Positions 48,401 to 56,750 of a stretch of 64,000 nucleotides of DNA are shown here, piece after piece. Source of the DNA: Thermothelomyces thermophilus ATCC 42464 (lineage: Eukaryota; Ascomycota; Sordariomycetes; Sordariales; Chaetomiaceae). The translations under genes were made by a program, and so were the position numbers. Numbering within the stretch: the first letter of the stretch is position 1; every line of letters starts with the position of its first letter. The notes under the pieces are model-generated. The model did no database searches, was not told the DNA's origin, and saw only the letters and a program-made list of their open reading frames with translations. The stretch spans positions 2,542,001-2,606,000 of the forward strand of contig NC_016474.1 of assembly GCF_000226095.1 (NCBI RefSeq), written 5' to 3'.

Positions 48401-48607
48401 GGTCGGGCGGTGGACGTTGAGGCCCAGGCCCCTGATCTCGATGCGCACTCCATCGCGCGCGGTGTAGGCAAGCCGGCGGAGCGAGAAGTAACCGATGCGC
48501 TGGATCGAGACACCGGTGAGGATGCGGACAATGGCAAAGATGACAAATGAAGAGAGGTAGAGCAGGACGAGGATGCCGAATATAAATGTCGGGTTAAGGA
48601 GGGCCAT
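39458..48607 (-). CDS. FMP27: FMP27/Hobbit-type bridge-like lipid transfer protein
   Basis: One uninterrupted frame of 3049 codons, with the start placed at ATG 48607 because the protein then opens with an N-terminal membrane anchor (FIFGILVLLYLSSFVIFAIV), as expected for the family; the frame stays open to 49012 but that part is not protein-like. The family (yeast Fmp27, animal Hobbit/BLTP2) forms a long groove of repeated RBG units that moves lipids between the ER and the plasma membrane or other organelles. Family blocks include IRGLGLNVHRPTFAQP, LPAWLLHFQLQCSDCSIEV, the GFWDKIRLSFHSRIRVAWRG segment with GNGAGFLMCFRNDVRW, and CLSYKGKGDRNFEDVHDFVF near the C-terminus. The last ~230 residues are disordered: Asn/Ser/Asp runs, then Gly-rich. 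It is by far the largest gene here. Confidence 0.93.
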   Translation of the reverse strand: MALLNPTFIFGILVLLYLSSFVIFAIVRILTGVSIQRIGYFSLRRLAYTARDGVRIEIRGLGLNVHRPTFAQPTWLSIVVDELAVTVDIQELERAKAKEGAPEEVDSDSDAPERAPRPTTPKTPRTPRAVPRDADPGERSKTWKRLTRVKERIKKLHRKVNWLRMVDVVATNSTVHIASVGSLQMGSFTIAVDTRRKMVDRARFFLQGGAQPQRQNQQAEWIVTLRSVLFTAEGGESTEILDTATLNIHGYLYEALDGLRDTAVALKLGRLHIPYDDVRRSLAQYKKVRSAEDKAFARPEPVDVVVDRVIQEELDAPGSTNLRLMQTVSDSKELVSSVLKGIREVQFAVSFIGISKKIDTVKPAGNPIVLTASMKEVGIDLHRLDPKSAAHRMYFPSKDIAHEALAAALSISVGLDDGHGKPERIMYIPMATTTARTTLPSKTVELADDGTAEQRNANILFANSVVTSPSVDLDPRHLPILLAMLQRKPKPQRAPQQERHMLISRLLPKATYKFSMHEPVLRIALPPVQKSADPDEFDLIISSISSVSLDIESFHSTVEELHYSLAATMRVQTHNLYYQTSAGSRFDLLETETFDLKVQLNASPNVHVVATGSLQTFTLKMVREEIRDGLRHIVRQLRLNVKPDKGGLPKSSEHTNFVRALPAWLLHFQLQCSDCSIEVAGVDKDISDDTRGVAIQLDSWSAEYRAQRLNGLHRRPSRRRASSRGMMSPESEILRAVPASPRRKYQHEADGRRLSLHARGFEVFMIESAEKWEFEPFLNIPKFEVALSTLSDHQGPVFHIHFHIRTLLLQYSLYRHYAVGVAVSALQKAFTRSSKPSAEPRTPPMSPQRRVFGHLSPPPAGASSDFNIADAESWRSAPELVAVDFRATLIQVKAELPSDPHVMLHIYNLEAGRHRWSPPFVQAKLIRLYAEAPRMRSVWARIVSVKDIRADYRESRHKLTGGGLREERMFDVVTENVRLAVPHEMVIYKITDNFVNTVKSVQQLHHRFKTGTNEYILEKGPEGPKMVPKVSLRAKHLLFELEDGAFEWKLGVIYRAGLVEMMQRQAREEAFRLKVKKIHEHESRKGLSSLRARSAAPRGEPPTPSTPPTRSRSADGRRRSFSEGRMRGRSLRYDPEAASHVLSGTSRVSIAEARHKLNIHNAKSWKKRIDQQYELARNMAKDLRSQFWGVNEIPDDLEESEKILEVPQRPALMATLINDLHIVMDKPSFPMKELPDFLHKVGKGMPKDMKYALLVPMHLQVSMGEARMSLRDYPLPLLHVPTIKPDQSARLPALSMATDFVIAEEYRGPESTRKIRVPIVPPRSLDPVVSNEGSFAVDVRRTIGPVKTFSDMSIDIHTANPTRITWGPSYQPAIQDMMMAIESMTKPQLDPSDKVGFWDKIRLSFHSRIRVAWRGDGDVHLALKGSRDPYQVTGNGAGFLMCFRNDVRWNIHSVDDPKRFMTVDSGEYVLAVPDYSHQVREARRQHGEDESISSGSSLQSGATFKKVVMKLSGKVQWLAGLVFERAIENGQRSFEFKPHYEVVLKSPQYAKSENGLPYDAFRGFRSQHIHLSVAVRAPVDREWSDTITEPSRSYNAVHLTPRFFTHFFAWWSLFSGPLSLPIRQGSLWPGREKNSKKFGRHLATIKYNILLAPLFVSHIYKHKDLEYDSENAVSATGIKVRLDTLMLDLHQRREEFNTRDRGRKTQTRTTGMKIHAGQLDLVSADVRAVSASIRGTTADAMMRDSLSAFIADQEGDSPDVSHFTIPDNDLTWIDMDDFVELDWILPTEPNPDTKILPLAFAPRVTYFRQTDINGTIAGDPDRTSPFGQEPTHFCNMSHDDDPRRVQCQLIRRRLEQLDEQMETHKRNLGQIELRLVRGDPVDADLDAELEMLNRHSGVLAGKKTFLEGMLMEMSPQSSSSTEESQESSTSSEGGLDSNTTSLQGAMSTPAAAEFASDFKNRFVVHNMQLKWNNTLRNIILRYIHQVGQRRGFVYYLSRPAVKFLLDLVEEQARSKSGKNGNVPTPGVPPDANGAHRDASQDTEDRIRRILQDSNKFASSDNADGTHPTMSDLASGIADEFTTQNSYHVRLIAPQIQLQSDKNKKHVVLSTSKGMELKVVDVLDKSRLFDDVSGLVQRRFLVNMDSTQFFVTHQKWFSTQLVSMYSGNTYGTRSGSSWPPWVPMEVMFDFQSDPFGFKRVVQKTSAMLRYDKFNTLRLKYNDEVNNVDGANNTPQDSAESRTDNLWVEFPQAHALCNSSQYYAIYVIVLDLLMYNEPLEKTRNEKLEKIMLASDFSDLRGVPEMVIKLQERVRQLEEIKLHFQVHSTHLDREGWRDRLVLERDLAACEDELFFMMKAITSSQRKFDNTTSSAVLKWSIMAKEIVWQLIRDNNEPLVELQLKDVEYDRVDNSDGSHINLIQVGKILGLNLLPDAIYPSMIAPYVEKDRGGSDPGSQPMIRVYWNMLEAIAGIPVMGHFEVNLFPMKIQLEREIGKKLFEYIFPGTDGGKNSTGKNDSPFIIKQFVDDEDDEGDDSPSAEPAAPGMADRDQDGASFATRSGSLELRLRPTLTSDPDESSLQHKALSVHSGEGTSFRLFRSGTGFKTISKKRSHDSLRIGIPKPGVGRTGTGLSAAVKDSASINSETKKGTRFMLRHKSSDGDKAKQQSDDLSKMIDRASNYMTFAYIKMPSVVLCLSYKGKGDRNFEDVHDFVFRLPTIEYRNKTWSNLDLALALKSRVIKALISHTGAIIGNKFSKHRPNTAQQSKLRELATSSVLLATPTTSESRDNSGDDSSSLYGNSPMDFSRSPPRSIRRSQTSIPVPSSTSRSSSVASSIRSHLSGLNTHASSNGNSSANQSNNDNDNNHSNNSRSSSSNNNDDDDNNNDNNEVQAQVTVQTQASGAVPSFLMAPPMPSTTAPADGQGAKHSGGGLGSLLRPTSSGWSRPFGGGGGNSRPGTSSGLTTGSGSTTSPCRSNTTSYPEERESPERRRTGGIGIGGGGGGGGLRDRIHAFASRLKERENTVVQAAGDGDRAVDSGEEENVLVRKTSRVR

Positions 48608-50507
48608 GGCGGCCGGGCTCGGGGGACAGGGACCGGCAACGAGCCGATGCGCCCATGAGCCGCAAAGGCCAAGCGAATGCGTCGCCCAATCCTCCAGGAG
48701 CTTAGCCGGAGAGATCGGGAGCCAAACACAGGGCTCGGGCCTCACGCCTTCATTCGCGGGGCATGCTGCGCAATACCATTCTTGGGCCCGTCCGTTCGTT
48801 CGCTCTGTGCAACGCACTTTTTGCCTGGTAGTTTGTTCGTGTTTCAACGCCGCACCGAAAGCTTCGTGGGGCCGCTTTCCAAGTCCGGGGCGCAAAAGGT
48901 GGAGCGGTCGTCGAGAGAGTGCGTGCCACCGTGAACGACACCGGAAAAAAAGAGAAAACAAAGAAGGAAGACAAGATGCGAGATCTCTGTGCGAAGGAAA
49001 CACGAGCCGCACCCGGTGGGCCCCAGCTTTGCTCTACGGCGGAAGGAAGCACGAGGAAAAGGGAGCAAAGTTGCCAACAAAGTCGCGCCAAGGAAATTGA
49101 GAGCTGCTGGGTCCAATTCCAGCAGGTCCAGGGCGGGATGGAGTTCCTTTGATAACTACGGAGTAACCCCCACCCGCTGCGCCGGGGTTGGTGGTATGTT
49201 AGTTAGCGGGCACTTTTGCGAGAGAGGCCTAGGGGGACCCCACACGCGCATTACCACTTTTGCGGGCACTCAACAACCTCACAAGGTTTCATCACTCCCA
49301 GTGCTTTTTCGCAAATTGCCCAGAGTCTCCGGGATAAAGTTGTGTTGTTCATTGCTAGAGGAGCTAGCTATCCGAGATTCTCCCGTTCCTACGAAGCAAG
49401 ATCCATAGCAACACTTTTTTGCTGAGTTTGACACCACATCTCGCCCACTAGTAGGTGTCAGTTCGTCTATACTTGGCCTATGTTGTGCTTGTTGAGTACC
49501 CAACTTATTTTTGGTTACGTGGTCATCTGAACTCTGTCTGGAAGAACCAGCAACTACCGTACGCAGAATGTAGCAGGAGCTTGTGCAGCATGTATTGTTT
49601 GACTAAGCAAATGATTAATTAACTATTGGGTACCTCCACTTTGGGTCGACTCCGAGCGGCAGTCACCCCAATAACCAGGGTTCCATCTGCCGAGTCCTTT
49701 TTGGCATCGACGGGTCCCGTCCCAACGTCCCACACAATACGTTTGTCCTCGACAAACACGCCGGAATTGTCCAACCTGGGCAATTTTATGGTCTTCCACT
49801 CCACTCGATCGCCCAGTTACGTGACGACGGCACCAGGTGGATCCTGAATGCAGCGAATATGAATACACACAGCACATCACATCACATCACAAATTATGCC
49901 TCGTCGTACAACACCCAATGTAATAATAATAAGAGTAGCGTTTGGCAGCGTTGCATACATATGTACATACAAATCCGGGCCTCGGAAGCTGAGGGTTTCC
50001 CGAAGCCACGCAGGGCCGACGTCTGACGTTGATAATGGGCGATCGCATCCTGTTCCTGGCGGCGCTGGGCGGAGCGCCAAGCAACCCGCCGCCAGCTCGC
50101 CAAGCAACTCGCCGCCAGCTGACGGGGCCTGTCGTCACTGCAACTACCCATCACCCATGTCTTCAATACACGAGGGGGAAAATATGGGAAGTCAAATTGT
50201 CTGGCCCGGGAAAACGGGCCTGCGACGAACGAAGTTGGTAGCAGGCCAGGCCGTCGTGCGAGCACACGCCCGCCGCGCCGCTGCTGAGGGAGGCACGGCG
50301 TTGGAGATGGCGGCCAACATCGAGGACCGCCAGCACATCCACACTGTATTCCTTCTTCCCCGAGGGAGCAGCGATGCTGGATTCGGTCGTTGAACGTTTC
50401 TTTTTCTCTCTCTCCATTGTTTACCGTTTTCCCCTTCTTGACGTAATTAGCTTCTTCCTTTCGGGTGTTGTACTACTCCTCGTTTGCTTTGATGTGTTAA
50501 TTTCATA
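48608..50507. other. divergent intergenic region FMP27 / DUF3431 gene
   Basis: 1.9 kb with both promoters. It contains TACGGAGTA (49157-49165), a CACAT repeat (49867-49889), ATA/ATT repeats near 49920 and one coding-like relic (separate entry). No intact gene is seen. Confidence 0.5.
49619..49819 (-). pseudogene. coding-like relic, unidentified
   Basis: A minus-strand frame reads LGDRVEWKTIKLPRLDNSGV, then FVEDKRIVWDVGTGPVDAKK, then DSADGTLVIGVTA and a stop. The balanced composition is unlike antisense or random frames here. An upstream stop in the same frame and no start codon suggest a decayed last exon. The family is not recognised. Confidence 0.3.
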
Positions 50508-51545
50508 ATGTTGGTTCTGTCCGCCGGGACCAGGGGATCCGTGATCCCCATTGCCATTCTCCTGACATGCAGCTGGCTGCTCCTCCTTCGCGTCCGTATC
50601 CAGTGGGACTGGTTTCCCTTTGCCGCCCAAGAACCGCCTGTCGAGATCGTCGTGGCGAGCGTCAGCACCGAGGACACCACCTGGGTGCATCGCTTCCTCC
50701 CGGGCTGGGCCCGCAGTGTCTACATCGTCGACGACCCTTCGGCCAAGCTGACGGTGCCCGAGAACAAGGGCCGCGAGGCCATGGTCTACCTGAGCCACAT
50801 CGTCGCCAACTACGACACCCTCGCCGAGACGACCGTCTTCATCCACGCCTCGCGCTTCGCCTGGCACAACGACAACCCGGACTACGACGTCCTGCCGATG
50901 CTGCGCAACCTCAAGCTGGACTACGTCCAGGCCTCGGGCTACGTCAACCTGCGCTGCGTCCAGGTGCTCGGCTGCCCCGTCGAGATCCGCCCGCACGCCG
51001 ACGAGGCCTCGGCCTGGGAGCGCAGCATCGGCGCCGCCCGCTCCGGCCGGCCGCTGACCGCAAAGGAGATATACAAGCAGGCCTTCCAGGAGCTGATGCC
51101 GGGCGTGCCGGTGCCCGACAGGGTCGGCGTCAGCTGCTGCTCGCAGTTTGCCGTCTCGCGCGAGGCCATCCTGAGCCGCCCCAGGGACGACTATGTCCGC
51201 TGGCGCGACTGGCTGTTGGAGACCCCACTCGCCGACGATCTGAGCGGGCGCGTCTTTGAGTATCTGTGGCATAGTGAGTAGAAGACGGATGCTGGGGCAG
51301 GGCACCATGGCCTCCAGGGTGGTCGACACGGGCTGACAGTAGCTGTAGTCATCTTCGGCAAAGAGGCCGTGTATTGTCCGTCTGCATCCGCGTGCTACTG
51401 CCAGCTGTTTGGACAGTGCGACCTCGAATGCGACGAGATGCAATGCAAGGACCGATATGTATTGCCGAAGTACGCGGCCCTGCCGCAAGGTTGGCCGAGG
51501 TATGGTTACTCCGGGGAAGAGAGAAACTTCACTGGTCCCCTGTGA
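50508..51545 (+). CDS. DUF3431 family type II membrane protein
   Basis: Model join(50508..51273, 51349..51545), 320 aa. A hydrophobic segment near residues 12-28 (VIPIAILLTCSWLLLL) looks like a signal anchor, placing the rest in the secretory lumen. The body has the DUF3431 pattern: VEIVVASVSTEDTTWVHRFL, a VPENKGREAMVYLSHIVANY block, TVFIHASRFAWHNDNP, LKLDYVQASGYVNLRC, and VSCCSQFAVSREAI. The second exon holds a Cys-rich end (CYCQLFGQCDLECDEMQCKD) and the closing PQGWPRYGYSGEERNF. The family is common in fungi and is generally regarded as glycosyltransferase-like, but no activity is proven to my knowledge. The intron has a GTGAGT donor. Confidence 0.85.
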
Positions 51546-52019
51546 GTACTCCAGTCAGGTCAAGTGTCCAGCGCGTTTTCACCCGCGACAATTTTTACGT
51601 CACATACTCGACCCTTGATCTGGAAAGCGGCCTATTCAATGAGCGGGCTCGAGCGTGTGAAACTAATTAAAGGACTCGCATGAGAGTGAGAGCTCAGAAC
51701 CACTGACTCACCAGCCTGGCTCAGAGTCAACCATATCTTCCCGCATGATAGTGATGCTGATCGATCGGGAAGCGAAGGACAAGGCGCACAGAAAGCATCC
51801 TCATCGCTGCCTGGCTAGACACTGGTTGCTTAACCTGTCGTAGTGGTCGATCGGATCCATTTATGGTTTGTAAGGTCAATTTCTGATTGAGTTAGCATGA
51901 GAAACGTGCAGAGCAATGGTCGTCTTTACCTTTCTATGTGATCAGGGTTATCCTATGCTGAGCGCCTATTGTACACTAATCGACACATTGTTTTCCGCTC
52001 GTTTTCTTCCCGGCAACCA
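51546..52019. other. convergent intergenic region
   Basis: 3' flanks of the DUF3431 gene and the Tim17-like gene. No gene or repeat is seen. Confidence 0.5.
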
Positions 52020-52928
52020 CTAGGCCTTGTTTGATGAGCTTGCACCGCCGCTTGCATGCCCAGGCTTCCCCTCTTTGGTCTGGCTCTCGGATGCGCGGAG
52101 CTCCTTTATGCGGTCGTCTATGAGGGCGATATCAGCTTCAACTCGAAGGAGCTTTTCCTCGAGTATGTTCTCGTAGTCTGCATCAGATAGTTGCTTGATC
52201 GGACTCCAGCTCGACCAAAACCCCTTTTCCGGTTTTGGGCCTGCATCATCAACCCTCGCAGCCCGCCAGTTGGCGATGCCCTGTCCACCAGCCCCCAACA
52301 ACGAGAACACAATAGCCCCTGGGATGATGTTCCTCGGCCCCCCTACGATGGGTTAGCATACAAAGCCGATGCGCGAAGACGGCTACCTTATCTGCCCGAA
52401 CTCACTCAGCATGCCGCCAAAAGTTCCAGCAACTCCACCAGCGACGGTGCTTGCCTTTATCTTGTCGCTGGGGGACGGTTCTTGTTTCCCTCTGCCGAAG
52501 TACCTCAAGCTGCTCAACCGCGTCGCTTGAAGTCGGTCAGACATGTCAGACAAGTTGTGTACGGCGCAGCTCACCATAATAACTGGTCCCCAATGTAAAC
52601 CACTGCCCTCCTGCGACAATCGCAAAGAAGACCGTAGGGGCAGACCGAAGAATGCCAGCAGCCGCTCCAGTGAAGACACCACATGCACCTATAAACGTCA
52701 GAATACAAACACTCTCGCAGCAAGGAGGTCGCCTAGCATCTTACCGGCAGCGGCGCCAACTTTAAGCGATGGGACCAGGATCTCCATCAGCTCGGGCGGG
52801 GGAGACTGCTCCTGGCGTGGCCTTGTTTTTCGAGCCGGCTGTGTCTCCGCTAGGCCTTGTGGCTCAGAGGCGGGATGCTGGCTGCGGTGAGACTCATCCT
52901 CGGGATTTTCCAAGACTACACGCCTCAT
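52020..52928 (-). CDS. Tim17-like fungal membrane protein of unknown role
   Basis: Model complement(join(52020..52342, 52406..52525, 52575..52688, 52745..52928)), 246 aa. After a polar N-terminus of about 45 residues come glycine-rich helices: KVGAAAGACGVFTGAAAGIL, TVFFAIVAGGQWFTLGTSYY, KIKASTVAGGVAGTFGGMLR and NIIPGAIVFSLLGAGGQGIA. The small-residue packing pattern is that of the Tim17/Tim22/Tim23 superfamily, which suggests an inner mitochondrial membrane protein, but the family signature is loose. The C-terminal part has LSDADYENILEEKLLRVEAD, a short coiled coil that is typical of an uncharacterised fungal family. All three introns sit in phase 1 and splicing them gives a coherent protein; donors are GTAAGA, GTGAGC and GTGAGT. 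Confidence 0.78.
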
Positions 52929-53602
52929 CCTTGGATTTTTTTCTTCCTCTCTTTTTCTTTCTTGTTTCTCTTTGAGGACAGAGGATAATGGATGGATGGT
53001 AGAGTATCGGCAGCTGATATTTGTGGAATTAATGGGCCAAGAGCCAAATTGCGGTTATCATGCTTTGAGTCTCATGCACATAGATTGACGTACATGGAAC
53101 AGTTTGCGGTCTTGAAAACTCGACTAGCAGGATTAGGTGTGTGATCCGTATGCCCGTCGATGTGATCACAACTTCATCACTTGCCCCTGCCGTTCGTTAG
53201 CGTTGGGATCCGACCGGAATGCAAGACTGCGGCTTCCCCAAGGCTTAACGCTAAGCCCTATTTCGCCTTAGCGGGGGCCAAGGCCCGCCCGAACGGCATC
53301 CCCACATCCTTGCAGGGCGGAAAAAAAAAGTCAACCCTGATTCCTCAATCGACCTCGCCTTAATATTTTTTCGCTTCCGTCCGCACCCAAAACCACGTTA
53401 CTCGAACAAACCACTTGGTTGCGATCCTCCATCTTCGCACCTCTTCATCTGTCTCCGCGTGCACAGCGTCCGGGGCCAGACTATACACCCCCCTTTTGCA
53501 TACAGAAGCTTATCCGGGAGACCCCCTTCCTTCGACCGACGACACTGCTATCGCGCGCTTCGGTGGTGCATCGTAGCGCGCCCACTCGGAAAAACCGCAA
53601 TC
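52929..53602. other. divergent intergenic region
   Basis: Promoters of the Tim17-like gene and of eIF4B. Pyrimidine-rich blocks before the eIF4B start (about 53400-53560) fit a highly expressed translation gene. No gene is seen. Confidence 0.55.
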
Positions 53603-55683
53603 ATGGGTGAGCAGCACCGGCCATGCCCGCCCTACCCACCTTCCAACATCGCGGGGCATTTCCACATTGTGCCCATTGTTTGCTGACCCCCATGTGCAGC
53701 TCCCAAGAAGAAGCAGGAAGTCCAGAAGCTGTCCCTGGGCGACTTTCTTAACGACACCTGTGAGTTCGCTCCGTTGATGTCAAGGCCGCTCGTCAATTCG
53801 CCAATACGCAGCGGGGCATACCGTTATAACCGCATGCTGACCTGGTTCACGTAGCATTTGGCGGCGGTGGCTCATGGGCCGATGAGGTCGAGGATACCAT
53901 CGGTAAGTGACGCTCCAGCTGGTAATCTGCTAGCTCTCGCCGCTGATTCCGTTAGCTTCGGGTATGCGTTGCCTGCTGCAGATGGCGTTGACACCACCAA
54001 ACTGACTTCGGATAGGCACCCAGCCGCTCCCTCCTCCCGAGCGCCGCGTGCCGACGAGCTCGTACGGAGGTGGCAATGACCGGGGTATGTCGTGCCAATC
54101 CCCAACACAGCCTGCAACTCGGAGCTAACCTTCGTCCATCTAGGCTACCACTCGATCCGCGACAACCTGCCTCAGCAGCTCCCCGACAAGCCCCCTTATA
54201 CCGCTCATCTCGGTAACTTGTCTTTCGATGCCACTGTCGAAACCGTGACCGACTTCTTCGCGGACTGCAAGGTCGTCAACGTGCGAATTATCGAAGACCG
54301 CGACCAGAACCGACCCAAGGGCTTCGCATACGCCGAGTTTGCTGACCTTGAGGGTCTCAAGACCGCTCTCACCCGTGATGGTCAGATTTTCCAGGGACGC
54401 ACGATTCGGGTGAGAGTTGCCGATCCCCGTAAGTTCCACTTCCCTCCCATGTTTGTGTCTTTCCGGATAACTGATTATTTTTCATAGCGAGGGGCGGTGG
54501 TGGCTTCAGTGGACCTGACCCCCGGGAACTGGACTGGAGTACTCGTAGGGGTCCTTTGCCTGACCCTCCTAGCCGTGGTGGTGATCGTCGTGGGCCTGAT
54601 TTCGGTGAGCGGAGGCGCGATTTTCAATCAAACGATGACGGAAAAGTCCGGGATCTCAGCAACTGGGAGAGGCGTGGCCCTCTGTCGCCCCTGGCCCAGC
54701 CCGATCGCCCAGAGTCCCGTGAAGGCTCCCGCTCCCGTGCTCTGGAGTCCCGATCCGAGTCATTCCGTGGCAACCGGAGGGCTTCGCCCGCCGCTTGGGG
54801 TCCCAGTGAAGGCCAGGAGGGCTCTCGCCCGCCTCGCCGTGAGTTTTCCGAGCGCCCCGAGCGCCCCGAGCGTGTCCCCACTGCTGCTGAAAGGGATTTC
54901 AACTGGCGTAACAGCATGCGCCCTGATCCGCCAGTCAAGTCACCTGGCCAGTCTCGGGAGGGCAGCGAGACACCGTCTTCGCCAGCTCCTTCCGGCGCCG
55001 TACCTGCTGGACGTCCCAAGCTAAACCTCGCAAAGCGGACCGTCTCCGAGGCGACCGACACTGCTGCTGCCCCTCCCCCTTCTGACTCGAAGCCTAATCC
55101 GTTTGGCGGTGCTCGCCCGATCGACACTGCTGCCCGTGAGCGAGAGGTTGAGGAGAGGCGCATGAGAGAAAAGAAAGAAGCCGAGGAAAGGGCTAAGGCT
55201 GAGAGGTTGGCAAAAGAGGCGGCGGCGGCGGCGGAGGCCGCGGAGAAGGCCGCAGCCGAGGCGGCGGCCAAGGCCAATGGCGAGAAGGAAGAAGCTGCTG
55301 AGGAGAAGAAGGCGACGGCTCAGGAGGGCGCCGCGAACGGGGCTACAGCCGAGCAGAGGCTTCCGCTCCGGACGCGTGAGCCACGGGAAGCGCCCAAGTC
55401 GCGGGCCGCCGAGAGCGGTAACTGGAGGGCTGCGTCGAACGAGCAGCGTGCTTCGTCCCGCGGCGGCCATGGTCCTGGTGGACCCCGTCGTGTTGGCCCA
55501 GCTCGTGGTCCTAGGGATGCCGGACGCCCTCCTCGCACCAACGGCGGTGGTCCTGCTCAACAGCTACAATCTCCCAGCACTGAGCAAACCCCGCCTACGC
55601 CGACTGTTGATGAGGATGGCTGGACGACGGTGGCGGCTCCGAACAAGGGCCGACGTGGACAGGCCAGCCGCCCGGTGGCTTGA
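53603..55683 (+). CDS. TIF3: translation initiation factor eIF4B
   Basis: Model join(53603..53606, 53700..53759, 53855..53902, 54016..54084, 54144..54428, 54488..55683), 553 aa; all joins in phase 1. eIF4B stimulates the eIF4A helicase during scanning. The N-terminus MAPKKKQEVQKLSLGDFLND and FGGGGSWADEVEDT are hallmarks of fungal eIF4B. One RRM spans about residues 79-155 (YTAHLGNLSF as RNP2-like, RPKGFAYAEF as RNP1). The rest is a disordered Arg/Gly/Asp/Pro-rich region with repeated basic and acidic patches, then a Glu/Ala/Lys helix (REREVEERRMREKKEAEERA) and a closing DEDGWTTVAAPNKGRRG. The start codon lies in a 4-nt first exon (ATGG) with a GTGAGC donor; the frame of exon 2 has no own ATG before APKKKQ. 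Confidence 0.92.
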
Positions 55684-56750
55684 TGAACCAATGCATAACG
55701 GTCCTCTTATGGGACCACACTCGCCGGTCTCCCGCAGGACATTGTGTGTTCACAGAGAACATGGCAAGCTCTATGAGCCTTACCGCTTGGCGGCATCTTC
55801 GCTCTACATATTCATCTCTGCTCGCTCCTCGACATCCATGTTGCCGTGTCGTTGGCTTGGATAGCCCGGCATCAGCGCCCTCGGCTTTACGCAGATCTCT
55901 TCGTGTCTCAAGAACCCGATGAATTTGCACAACCCACCTCGACCACGTATGCAACACCGTCTTCGCGGGACGGAATGTCTCATCCCTCTTTGCGTCGCCA
56001 GTCCGACGATGGAGGGAGGCGACACTAACCGTTACGAATGAGCGATTTTGACCGACATGGTGATCCCAGCTATGCAAACGAAAAGCGCATTTTTTGCGAG
56101 TTCTTGACCATGACGTTTATGGGTTATGCACGGCAATGCGACGCGGATTTTTTTTTTCAATTCAAAATGATGGCTCTTTTTCTTCCGCCCGCATGGACAA
56201 CGACCAGACGACATGGTGCGGGGGTTTCGGTCGCCACGGCATTGTATCCCTGCTGGATTGGGCGAATCTCAAGGTCTGGACGGTCAAATTTCCAGATAAT
56301 CATGGGCGGGAAGGTATGAAAGGCAGGTTCCTTCCGCGCATTTGTGGGGTCCTGCCTCATCTCTTTGGTTTTTTGGTCATCTCATGCGACCTGCCTGTTG
56401 ACCAGCTCTATGCTTTCTATGCCTGGACAACTGCGGCATTCTTTATGCGTTTCAAACGATGATATGCTTGACGGGCCGGGCCAAGGGGGTATGGGGGGCT
56501 GGGTTAGCTTTGCAGGGTTGTGTGGTGGTTTCATTCAGTTTAGACGAGGGATAGCAAAAGGAATTTGGTGCATTTGTTTTCGATGGCAGTTTTCCTCTGT
56601 AACATGCATGGCCCCTGTAGTCATCACCTTCCTTCTATTGCTGAATCATGCTAAGCGCACATTCCCCGGTATCAAGGGTAGGTAGGTATTTGTTTTCTTC
56701 ATCCATCCATCCATCCATCCATCCGTCCACTCTCCGTTAGCAAGTGAGTA
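55684..56750. other. convergent intergenic region with (ATCC)n
   Basis: 3' flanks of eIF4B and EFL1, about 1 kb. (ATCC)6 lies at 56701-56724. No gene is seen. Confidence 0.55.

Noticed and set aside
54497-55024. 175-codon frame overlapping eIF4B in another phase
   Set aside because: The eIF4B frame shows clear composition and splice continuity; the other frame is a shadow.
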